64,000 nt of DNA from Larimichthys crocea (Eukaryota; Chordata; Actinopteri; Sciaenidae). The stretch is taken from the NCBI RefSeq assembly GCF_000972845.2, contig NC_040013.1, positions 7,218,061 to 7,282,060 on the forward strand. Reading direction: 5' to 3'. The position numbers and the translations under genes were made by a program. A model generated the notes under the pieces. That model saw nothing but the letters and a program-made list of their open reading frames with translations, had not been told where the DNA came from and made no database searches. This document shows, one piece after another, positions 9,867-21,400 of this stretch (position 1 is the stretch's first letter; each line of letters begins with the position of its first letter).

Positions 9867-12800
9867 GGAAAAAGGCCTGTCATGCACATGCATCATTCAT
9901 GCCGGCCAAGTTGTGTAAAAGCTGACACGCGCTGCCTAACAGCACAGCAAGCGCTGAGCAAGAGTTTTTTAAACTGGAACACAAAGCAGTTGTTTGGCCT
10001 GCAGACAGATTTAAGGTCTCAAAACAGAGGGACGGGACGGCGCTGTTGGCGTGCGTAAATGACCACGACAGGTGCTAATAGCACTTCAAGGTGATTTGGG
10101 CTTTGGACACCCTGGCTGCCATATAGCCCAGCTGAGCACGTCCACGCTGTAATCAGTGAATGTCTGTGACAGAGGAGCGCTCAAAGGCTTTGCAACTCTT
10201 TCCAGGCCGCTGTCCAGTGCTGGCTTGATTATGTTACAGTTTAAATATTGGAGAGAAAATCATGAAAAGGCACATTAATGGACTTACTATATGTATGAGC
10301 ATCAGAGTGAAACTGCTTACATAAGACGTTTGATTCTGTTTTTATGATTACTGAAGAGTATTAATGTTTGTTCACAGACTAGGCCTTGAATTCTGTACAA
10401 AATGGTGTGTTCAAGATGTTTGGAGTGTGTTATTGGTGCTCCAGAAGGGTGTGTGTTTAATTTTCTCACATCAGCAGAAGTTTGTTTGCGATGAAGTTGC
10501 ATTAGAAATGATTGTACTCAACCCTGTGAGCTGTTTATTCAGCGTCTGCGATATTCCAAGTGATCCACCCTCACTGTGCTTTGTTACAGAGGTGGAGGTT
10601 TGACTGTTTTGTGTCTCTGTCACATGAATGAATAATGACTCATTAGGTTTTTTGTTTGTTTTTTTTTGCTCAAGTGACAAGCTTTCCCATCTGTGCAAGG
10701 AATGACTGTGCAGCATGAGTCAGCACAGGGCATTTATCTGTTCAGAGTGACTCGGTGCTTTGCTTCAGAGACGAGGGATCAAGAAGTGCTGCCTCTTGGG
10801 GTCTCTGCTGTGCAGTGGCCTTTTCTTTTCATCTTTGCTCTTAGGTCAAAGTCTCTGCATTTCTATTTTAACTGAAGAATGGGACTCTACATTTGTGTGT
10901 ATGGCTGTTGGAAGTTGTGCGATTAGTGTGTGTGGGCCAAATAGCCTGTGGCTCCAACCCTAAATGGAATAGACCTTCCTTTGTGGGTGACATAATGACA
11001 TACCTCAAGTGATTCTTGGAGGGTCTTGTTGCTCTCACTCTATTCCCTTGATTTGTGCAGCAAAGTGGAACCTTCCAGAAACACTTTTTTTCCTTTTATA
11101 CTGGATGGGGATTTAAAGGTGGTTTTGTGCCCTTAAAAGACACTCAAGCATCCCTCTAAGCAGTGAGTTTAGTGCCCGTAAATAATGATTTGGCACCAGT
11201 CAAGGCGATGGAGCAAAGCAAATCCTTTTTGTACGCTTTAATTTTTGTCTTTTTTTGGATATATCGCTCTGTGCTTTTGAGTTTTGTGCATTTTGTTTTT
11301 CTTTTTTGTAAAAGTTGAATATTTATGTGTTAAATCTTAATTTTGTTTTATGTCAGTTTGTCAAATTTGGATTTTAGAGATAGGAATGCACCAAATAGTC
11401 TAGACTGCTACTGATTTTAACTCAGGAAATCAGACTTACCAGTGACCAAGATATGTGTAAGCTAACACCATACAAACACAATATTTCCCCCAATAATTTT
11501 GAATTCATGTTGTTGAAAGTTTGTCATCAATAGGAAGGTCATAAAATGTATTCTGTCCCTGCAAAGCCTTAGCTAACGCAACTTCCAGTGAATTCTAGTG
11601 AATTTCCCCGTGGAGTGGATTTCCCCGTGGTATCTTCCACAGTAAAATGCATTTGTTGAGAAGAACAATTAGGACATAGAGAAATCTGAGCGGGTAGTTA
11701 GCCTACCAGAGGTATAGGAAACTGTATTTAATATAGATTGGTGATGTTTGGTCTGTATGTTCCTGCTTAAATGGGCATACAGAGAGAAAACTTGAGTCAA
11801 AAAAATGGGCGTGAACTCCATTTAAATATTTTCCCCCCAACAGATTCAGGTTAATATATTAGGTTAGGCTCCTTAATACCGTTGCTGCAAATAAACAAAC
11901 TGTAACAATGCTCTATTAAACTGGGAGTTACTAGCAAAACCGCATGGTTTATGGTTTTGGACATATGATGGATTTAAGTCAGCTGCCAGACTTCATCGCA
12001 ATTTACGGCTGCCACACTCACTTCACTACATGCCTTTCCTCTAATTACTCAGCTGGAATTCAAAAGGAAATTAACCACAAAAGCAACCGATTTTGATGTT
12101 TATTCAAGGTAATGGTCCCTCTCAGAGCCCTAATGCAGAGAGTAGAGTGTACTGAAGTCCTCTGGATGGGGAAGCTTTGGGGGTCTAATGGCAGGATTAA
12201 GTGGGGTCACGGTGTGCAAATGGTCCCAAGTGATCGTCCGTCAACAACAACATCTCTTGTTCTCAGGAACACGCTCTTTGGTTTGATTGCTTCAGCATAA
12301 GGACCGCAAACTATCCAATTAGCTTTCATGAGTGCCTTTGTTGTGGACGCAAGTGGAATGGGAAGTGAATTAATTTTGTGAGGGATTGGTCCCACTCGAG
12401 GAGTAAAGGAAAGTGCTTCAGAGAACATCTGGCCAGTGATAGATGGATGGAGCAGGTTTTTGGAGCGCGTTAACAAAACCGAATGTTTTCAGTTACACTG
12501 CAAAAGCCTTCATACTCATCTCATTGTTCCCATCTGGGCTTAATCTGTGGAGTGAGACCGAGAGTTGCTTAGTGTGGAAGTGCTGAAGTGTATGTGTGCA
12601 ATAATACTCTCAATCCAAGGCCAAAATTCACCGGTGCTCATGTTTGCCTAAATTGCCAAGGTACCCGCAAAATGTTTTTGCTTTTTATAAAGTGCTTTTA
12701 GTGTTCCTGGCACAGTGGCAATATTTCCTTTGTGTCCTACTCAGGTGTACCAGGATGCTGCTCGTCCAATATTGGAAATCAAGAGAACAGGCATTTATCC

Positions 12801-13259
12801 GCATAGAGCCGGGCCAAAAGGAAGTAGCTTCACACTGTTCTAAGTGGGCCAGAGAAGGAAAAGTCCTGCAGAACAGAACAAGACATGGCAGCTTCTACTG
12901 GATGTTAAATCCCAGAGAAAGTTCAGTTTCAACAGTATTTTAAATAAAGCAATAGGTCTAGCACTCATCTCCAATTTGTATTCGAATCTGAATCCTTCAG
13001 TTCAAAGAAAAAATACAAAATCCCCAATCAGAGATTTCACAAATGTAGCATGGCCTAAAAAAGTATGTAAAATTAGACCTGGCTAGCAGGTCCGGATGAT
13101 GAGCTTGTCTCTGGTATTGTATTTTTAAAAAAAGACTGTTTCCCCTTTTATGACAATCCTAGTGTTGACAGACACTTGCTCCAAGTAAAGCAGAAGATAA
13201 ACGAAACCTGACAGAGTGCTTTTATCTTTTAACTTCGGAGCCTCATTTCTGGTAAAATT

Positions 13260-13780
13260 AATAGTTTCTTGGGAAATATGCTTATTCGCTTTCTGGCAAA
13301 GAGTTACATGAGAAAATTGATACCACTGTCATGCCTGGAAGCTAAATATGAAGCTTGAATATGGTTAGCTTAGCATAAAGACTGAAGGGGAAAATTTTGA
13401 TAAGGATTAAACAAACACGACATAATGTGTTAATAAATCAGCTTTAGAGGTGCCAGTAGGTGGATTTCCATCTTCGAGCAGAGCCAGGCTAGCAGTTTCC
13501 CTCCGTTTCCAGTGTGTATGCTAAGCTAACTGTCTCCTGGCTCCGGCTTCATATTTACCGCACAGACATGAGAGAGATATCGATCGTCTCATGGAATTCT
13601 CGGCAAGAAAGCAAAATAGGGTATTTTTCCAAAATTTCCTTTTGTTTCTAGTCCGTATACTAAGCTAACTGGATCCTGGCTCCGGGTTCATATTTAGCAC
13701 ACAGGCAAGGAGAGTGATATCGATCATCTCATCGAATTCTCGGCAAGAAAGCAAAATAGGGTATTTCCCAAAATGTCAAA
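13260..13780. repeat. Fold-back element with a tandemly duplicated right arm
   Basis: The left arm (about 13268-13392: GGGAAATATGCTTATTCGCT through TAGCTTAGCATAAAGACTG) is approximately the reverse complement of the right arm (13496-13635: CAGTGTGTATGCTAAGCTAA through CTCGGCAAGAAAGCAAAATA). The right arm is then repeated at 13636-13774 with a period of about 139-140 bp. The two copies share GAATTCTCGGCAAGAAAGCA and AATAGGGTATTT exactly but differ elsewhere (GTCTCCTGGCTCCGGCTTCA against GGATCCTGGCTCCGGGTTCA). There is no coding capacity. Same family as 7139-7500. Confidence 0.7.
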
Positions 13781-14124
13781 CTGTTTCATCAACATCAGGA
13801 CTTGATTAACAAACCAGGCCATATGAAAATTGAAAAGATGTGGAACGGAGAGTATGGCTTTTGCCGTTTCCCCTTCAAAATCTCGTGGAACTTGATAGTG
13901 TTGTTTGCCTTTCAATCACTTGATGCCAAGTTCTAATAACATGCTGTGACTGACTGCCCAAAACAGCTTTTGCCAGTAAATGGCATAACTCGCTGGAGTC
14001 ATGTTGCAGTGTTGTGCCAGAGTGTATGCAAGAGGGCATGTTGTTCAGACTACAATATCAAAAAGCATAATGAGTTTTTGTGGTTTCATGTGGCTTTGAG
14101 GAAATAGTATATGTCTTACTGTGC

Positions 14125-14161
14125 CACACACACATACGCACACACACACACACACACACAC
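14125..14161. repeat. (CA)n microsatellite, interrupted
   Basis: CA units interrupted by TACG near 14135. It produces spurious His-Thr and Val-Cys frames. Confidence 0.9.
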
Positions 14162-14810
14162 TGCAAAACTCTGATTTGATATCAGGCTTCTACCACGCAT
14201 TGATAAAGATCTGCCAGCAGATGGCAACATTACAGCAGAAGGACTTTTTGTGTCCAGTTCAGCAGTGGTGGCCCCTATAGCCCACCACAGATAGTCAGCT
14301 CCATTGTGATTTTGCAGGTGGCTGCCCTCCGTCCCCTCTCCGTTTCCTCCGGAGCCCCTTGTGAATATATTTGTTCCTTCTACGCGAGGTTTATTTGTCA
14401 TTGCCGAGCTTGAAAGCCGAGCCTCTGGCATCCTTTTCCTCTGATGAAACATCTTGGGCTCCATATGTAGCGAGCCAGCGTCCCCTCCATCAGCGTGATT
14501 GAGCGTTGTTGTTTTATCCTGTTGTGTGTTCCCGGACGCCAGGCTCAAACTTCATTTGCAGCAGCCGGGGACCTCCGTGCATCATCTGGCCTGCACATTT
14601 TTGAACACACAGCCAATCTCGAAAGCCCTGGAACCTTGCAGTCGAGCTGCTCTGACTTGAGCACATGCGTCTGTTCTGCCCCGGCCTTGACCTCAGATCC
14701 GTCCCCGGGTGGGATTGCAGCGGGAGTGCCGGGGAGTGGTGCTAACGAGAGGGGAGAGGGAGCACTCGGGCCTCTCTTGTGACGCCTAATTAGAGGGGAG
14801 GGCAGGTAGG

Positions 14811-14812
<2 letters not shown>

Positions 14813-14852
<40 letters not shown>
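14813..14852. repeat. (GT)20 microsatellite
   Basis: About twenty uninterrupted GT units within intron 1, flanked by purine-rich sequence (AGAGGGGAGGGCAGGTAGGAG on the left). Confidence 0.95.
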
Positions 14853-14855
<3 letters not shown>

Positions 14856-15582
14856 GAGTACTGGCAGGGATCGTCAGGAGAGAGGAAGAAGCCAAATCGG
14901 ACACTACAGAGGGAAGGAAAGAGGGGAGGGATAATCAAGGCACAAAGGTCATGAATGGTGGGGAAAGAGAGGAACAGGACGGTAGACAACTTCTGAGAAA
15001 TGTGAAAGACAATGATTGTACTTGAGTGTTTTCATGATGGAGACAAGTTAGAGGAGGAAAGGAACAAAAATGCATTCTTTTTAGGTTAAAATCAGGTCAT
15101 AGGCATTTGAGAATTGATTGACCTTCAACCAGACGCACAGCAGGTGAGAGTGAATAAAACTGAATAACATCTTTGTCAATGAGCAGGGATCATAAAACGC
15201 AGTAAAATATAACAAAACCGTCACAGACTTGGAGCTCCCCAGATTGAAGGTGAGTGCCACGTTAAGAGTATACAGAGGACAAGTGGAATATTAATGGAGT
15301 GATATTGACGTGGATTTAGGTGAAAGCAAGAGACGAGGACACACACAGACACAAAGCTGTCTGCAGCAATGGAAAAAAAAAAAAAGGCCCAATATTGATG
15401 GAGTGAGAGGCGAAAAGTTGCATGAAGCATGCACATCCAAGGAGGAGTAATGCAGAAGAAAAGCCACCGGCATGAAGTTGGAAAGCAAAGTGTAAATATT
15501 CAACTGTAGCTTCTTGGAGTAAATGGAGATGCAGTAATTTCAGAGACTGGTTGACAGGCATGAAAAACAAATACAAGTTAGT

Positions 15583-15604
15583 TTCTCTCTCTCTCTCTCT
15601 CTCT
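15583..15604. repeat. (CT)n microsatellite
   Basis: About eleven CT units in intron 1. Frames across it on the minus strand read Arg-Glu runs and are not genes. Confidence 0.9.
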
Positions 15605-18352
15605 GACCTCACTTCTTCTGGGAAGAGGAGGAGGGGAAAAAAAGGAGGTTGCGTATGAGTGTGAGAAAGGTTATGAGTAAGGATGGACAGCTAAATCCAG
15701 TGGACACATGATTGACTGAGTGTCTGCAGCGCTGGTGTCTGACGGGGTCTCCACGGCTCGCTGCGCTGAATGTTTGCAAGGCTAATGATGCTTTCTGGTG
15801 TTCTCACATCTGTTTCCCCCCGTGGCCACATGTGCTTTGAGTAAACGCTGGGCCGCCACGGCTAAACACTGGAGACCCCCGTTACAAATGATGTGCTGTT
15901 AGGATTACTATGCATACGCCCACAGAAGCAGATTGATGAGCATGTAATCATGCATGCTCGCAAAGTAGACTTGCGTCTGCTGCGCGGGTCTTCGCGTTGC
16001 GTGCTTCAGCCATGGAGACCTTCACCGTTTCAACCAATCGCACTCTTACAAAGCAGCAGTGGTGGAAGAAGTATCCACACCAGTGAAGGTGTCTTTCAGT
16101 ACTCTATGCATATGGGATTCTCAGAAGCAATGCATGCATGTGCTCAAATACTCAAATACAAGTACTTCAGAATTCCCCTGAAGGTTTGTTTGTCTGTAGT
16201 CTTGTGACTGTGTGGTGTGACCGGACCATTCCCAGGCTGCTCACAGGGATTAACTCGACCATGATGCCCTTGTATGAAATGCACTTTGCACCAATCACAT
16301 ACACAGAGGAGCAGTGACACAGCACAGACTGGCTGTAGAGTGGCCCGCAAGAAAAAGACTCACTGGCCCCTGTTTCGAGGCTTGGGTCTCCCCTTTTGAG
16401 GAAGCCCCCTGCATGGGGAAATCTGTGTGGTCTCTGTGTATTAAGTATCGTATCGTAAGTGTGTTTATGTGTTATTTGTTAGAGTGTGAAGGGGCGAGGT
16501 GGGAGGTCATGGGAAATGAAGGCAGCTTTACTTGCTTGAAAACACACAGTAGTGTCAGGAGGTCTGCAATAGTTGGGTTTAAGCTGTTTGCTTGAACCAA
16601 GAAGAGGCAGCGTCACGACTTTAAAGGCAGGTCTGAACTAAGAGTGAACCTGACCATGAACTTTAAACGAACTTCACTGAAACTTTTATGCCTTTTAAAA
16701 AGACCCCTACAGTCTTGTTATTTGTATGTTTTGCAGTGGTTGATGTTTGACCTCTGAAAATAATTACCCCTGTGAGAAAAATGCACCCACAGGTGACTGT
16801 TGCCGTCGGTCTTTTCGGCTCACTGATGGCCTTTGTCTCGCCGTGGTGTTACATTTGAAGTGCCGCTGTCTTCGCATACCTCTGTGCGGTGACATCATTA
16901 CACAACGGTGTCTCGCAGCACGCGAAAAAAATGCAGTCTCAAATGCTTCCCCCAGCTTGTTTGAATCTGTTGTGAATCTGTGTAGTCTGAATCCTCTCAG
17001 CACCCCGCCTCCTCTCGCCTCGCCTCCTCTCCTCCCGTCTCCCTGATGACAGGTATGCAGCAAAGTATTTGGCAACCATGACCTGAAAAAGTGCACATTT
17101 GACATTGAGTATGTCACTTACCCTTCATTCTCCCTCACGTCAGCGGGACATAATGCTCTTTTTTAAATAAGGCCTTTTGTGTTATCAGTGCAGTTTCTTC
17201 TCTCATCTCAGCGTGATTTTGCTTCATAGCTGGAATAGTTGGGATTGTGGTGACCAGGTGGCCTGTGAAGCCACCTAGATGATATGACAGATACTGGATA
17301 CTCAGCTCGGTATGAAAGCTCCCACACCGTGCATTCAGATTATTTTAGCTCAACGCTGAGAGACAGATGGACTGACAGACAGTTAGAGACAGGCAGACTG
17401 TGAACTAGCTGAGATTAAGGTGCAGGGCAGGTGAAACCAGTTGAAGTATATCTTTCTCCATGTTGATTCATCTTCTTTCAGTTATTGACAAGCTCTCTAA
17501 ATGCGCTCTGCTGGAAATCTGGGAGTAGCCTGGCAAATGACATTTGTCAAAATATGATACACGATTATTTTCACGTTTAAAACCTCTTGGCGGTTGTTCA
17601 GTCTCAGCAACTGTTATGGAGTCTCAAAGAGGTAAAACAATAGTATTACACAAGAAAATAATAAATGAATCATTATGTGACCTCTGAAACAGTTATTATG
17701 TAAGTATTCAAAAACACTGATTATGCCTTTTACAAATATTAATTACAAAAACACTTTAATTACCAATATTTGTCGGCAAGTTGATAGCTGTTCCTCGTTG
17801 ATTTACTTAAAGATGATTTATCACGTTGTCTGATAAATTGATGTCAGTGACGGAAATGGTTTTTGAAACGGCTTTGTTTAATTTGTTTGGCTGAGCAAAA
17901 CTTGATAAAAATCATCTGTTGAGTCTTTAACACCAATAAATATCCCTTTTCACTATTTGTGTTTTCATTCCAGCTATAATTCAACTTTTCATTTTTCTCT
18001 CTTAGTTTCTTCATCCCAACTTCCAGTGTTTTCTAAATAAAGACCTCTGTGGTATGATTTTGGTCAAAATAAAAAAGTTTCACTGGGAGTGGAGGATCAG
18101 TGAGATCAGTGGTTCTTACCCCTGACCTCAAGAAATAACCACATCTCATTTGATAAACCATCTGACATTTTATGTTACTGCAGGGAAACATCTGTCTGCT
18201 CATCCGTCACGCTCAATATTTCAAGAAATATTTCCTCCAGGTGCGCGTTACATCATTTTAACATCACACTACCCAAATGGACTTCAGGAAATTGTGTCAT
18301 TAAAAAGCCTGAAAGACATTTAGTTGAATGTTAACTAGTTTTGTTAATGCAG

Positions 18353-18478
18353 GAGGAGGATGGAATGAGGGAGAGGCTCAGGAGAGAAATCAGGGATGTT
18401 TTGAATGACAAACAATGCCAGGCTGTGTGCGTATTAGTACAAGGACTGAGCAGGAGCCATTTGTGTGTTTGTATGTTG
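18353..18478 (+). CDS. Very tentative alternative exon, unidentified
   Basis: An open stretch of exactly 42 codons lies between an acceptor-like ttgttaatgcag and a donor-like gtgaaag. It is in phase 0 at both ends, as are the two supported exons. It encodes a charged segment (EEDGMRERLRREIRDVLNDK) followed by a Cys/Val-rich one. It could be a cassette exon of the long gene, but the polypyrimidine tract is weak and including it would break the good signal-cleavage site formed by joining 9064 to 43643. A chance open frame is the more likely explanation. Confidence 0.1.
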
Positions 18479-18956
18479 GTGAAAGACGCGTGTGTGTCAG
18501 CCCGAGACAAGTGCGTTAACTGACGTTGATTGGCAGGAGGGCGCAGCAGGAATGTGCCTGGCTGCAGCTCTCTCTCCGCGGGACAGGTACAAACCTCTCT
18601 ATCATCGCATGAGAGAGTAATCGTTACGGGCAAATCATTACATGATCAGAGAGAACCAAGTCTGTGCCAAATATGCACAGGCCTTGAGAATCTTTTTTTT
18701 GGTGGGGTCGGGGGTTTACAACAGGAAGGGAATAATGGGGGGAAAAGACGGATCATAATCAGAGACAAAGAATGCATGATACTCACAGGATGAGTATTTT
18801 AAGATGGGATTAGTTTGACAGGACAGGAGGTGGGAGGGTGACTTTTTTGGGGGGACACACTCAGTTTGGATCATTATGTGTGAAAGTAATACGATTTAAT
18901 GTTTGCAGTTATGAGTAAAGTGAAGGATTATGATCAGGATATTAGTAATTATACAT

Positions 18957-19044
18957 TATTATACCCAGCAATGCTCAGTTATTTTGACATTTTAGGGTTG
19001 TATTATACCCAGCAATGCTCAGTTATTTTGACATTTTAGGGTTG
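18957..19044 (+). repeat. Perfect 44-bp tandem duplication
   Basis: The unit beginning TATTATACCCAGCAATGCTC occupies 18957-19000 and is repeated without a mismatch at 19001-19044. Identity over both copies points to a recent duplication or an assembly artefact. Confidence 0.95.
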
Positions 19045-21382
19045 TTTGCTTGCAGTCTTATGTTTTAGGGGTTTAAGACTTGGACAAAACAAGTAATATG
19101 AAGACGTGTATATAATTTATATATAATAAATATAAGAAAATTATATAAAACATAAAAATAAAATAAAAAAATTGAAGAAAATGTAAAAACAAGTTTTCCC
19201 TTTAAGCTGCGATCAGCTGGTTTAAAAAAAAAATGGGGACGAATGCCGTCTGGATCGTTCCTTCCCACTCAAGCGTCTGCTCTGATCAATAGCAGACATC
19301 AGTTTATCATTTCAGACATTGTCCTGAAAACTAATTCAGTCAATAGATTATCAAAGAGGGGGAAAAAAGGAAAAGGAATGAAAAGGCCAGGGCAGAGGTG
19401 AGATTTGCAGACAGAGGAATTTCATTTGCCTTAAAGCAATACCGTCATCTTTATAGATACAGCCAGTGCCAGAGACGTGTTCTCTAATGAAAATTTATTA
19501 CAGTAAAATTGCACAACAAATGTAATGTAATGGCGAAACAACTGTTTAGTACACATCTTTGTGTAAATACCTACCCACACCTTGATCTTACCTGATAGCA
19601 ACTTCAGAGACGGTTTGTTAACGGAGAAGAAAGAAAGATTCATACTCTGGTGAACTTGGTTTATGGCCCATTGATCTGTATCCTTTCTAATCACACATTT
19701 CTTGCCTGTCTATTAATCATTATAACGGTCAAACAGTCATTTATGTGCTGCATTTACTACTGTACTTCTCTCCCATGACTGTTCGGTCCGCTTTGACAAA
19801 TGATGAACGATTTAGAAAATAATCCTGGAAATGTTTTGCATATTAGTTTGACATTCATCAAACTACAAGTGCACCTGATCTAGTGTTAGATTAAGCTTAG
19901 ATTACTTTCATGTTTGAGTCCCGTAGCGTTTCTCTTGAGCTACCACGAAGGCTGTGCAGACTGCAGAGAGAAGACAAATGGGCTCATGCATCCAGAGGAG
20001 GTGACATAAAGCCTTCATAACACCAACTGGATAATGTAACTGGAATAAATCTGTAAAAATTGCCTAGTTAATTTTCCCCTAGCGTACAACATGTTAATCA
20101 TAAGCCAAATTCACGACAGTTGGTCGATCAATCAGTTCAACATTTTGTCTGAGAGCAATATAGTTCCACCTAAATGTTACTGGCAACAAGCCTTTTTTGT
20201 GCATAACAGGTTTGGAATTTATTGCATTTGCCCAAAGCTAACAAAATGCCAGTCTCTCACCTCATATTGAATGATGCTCACTCACCCAGTGTTAATATTA
20301 CAATATGTGGTTGTAATTGCAGTGGCTTAATCTATGCTGACAACAAATATTTTTGCAGGGGAATATTTTCCTTTAAAACCAGACTGAGCTTGCAGACCAC
20401 TAATTTATACAACAGATGTGGAATTGGGCAATGCTAACAAAACATTTAGGTTTACAGACCGCCGTGATGCTTAAAGACAGCTACCCAAGTGTTGTAATGT
20501 AGTCGGGTGGAGCTATTTTTTTTATAGTCGTTTAGAGACTTCAAACGTAAAAGTGGTAATCAAAGCATGTATAGCAGGGGTATAACGCCAGCTGTTAAGT
20601 AACTTGATCTGCTGCTGTGTGCAGGTGTGTCAGGCAGACACAGTGCCTTGAGGTGCAGCTGAGGATGTAGGTTCATGTTCAACAATGTGTGCCAAAAGTG
20701 TCTCCCTTGTCTCAACCTTTTTCATTTTTATCTGTGCATCCATGTGTGTCTGTAATGCACCCTCAGGCGAGTCTTGCTCCGACTTGCCACTATCTTTTTG
20801 GTTCGCTCTGAAAGTAAATATGCAAGTGTGAGCTTACATGTCTGTCTCTTTATTTGATTATTTATCTTTTCATCGTTGACATATTTGATTTATGCCTCTG
20901 TTTGTGCTTATTAAGAAAGCCCAGCAGGCAATGTCAGAATATATTTATATCGTAAGTCTCTGTTTCATTCCAGCCTGTTAGTCTTTGTACACTGCAGCCT
21001 TACATGCCCACTAGTTGACTCACATTACCCCTGTTGAGCCTTGCTCCCTGGTCTGGGGGTTCATCGACAGCCTCTCCCTTTTCCTGGCTCTAACCTACGT
21101 CAGCTCCCAGGCTTCCTGCTCCTCATAGGTCAAACTCAGAGAGAGAGTAAGTGAGAAAGAGAAAGGACAGATGACCAATGTGTGCATAGGCCATAGGTGT
21201 GCGTGCACGCCCTGCATGGACTCCACCAACTCTTGGTTGCCTCTTCCTCTGCAGCATAGTGCAGAGTGAAGTTATGGATCAGGGCCACTGAGGGCAAGAT
21301 GATTTCCTCCACCACAATGAGAGGGAAAGATGGGAAAAAGAAATGTGGTAGTACTTTGCCCAGAGGTAAGCACATTTTTAAG

Positions 21383-21400
21383 TTTTTTTTTTTTTTTTAT
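21383..21400 (+). repeat. Poly-T tract
   Basis: Homopolymer run of T within intron 1, with no associated element ends that I could identify. Confidence 0.8.

Noticed and set aside
12207..12476. 89-codon minus-strand frame with fairly ordinary composition
   Set aside because: No recognisable family, no convincing splice sites and an overlapping open frame on the plus strand. Too weak to list as a gene.
14045..14548. Longest open frame in the window (167 codons, minus strand)
   Set aside because: It runs through a CA/GT microsatellite that gives a Cys-Val run, has no domain and no splice or promoter context, and several other frames overlap it.
19112..19180. AT-rich near-palindrome (TATATAATTTATATATAATA)
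   Set aside because: Low-complexity AT sequence. Self-complementarity is expected by composition and no precursor-like hairpin of defined length is supported.
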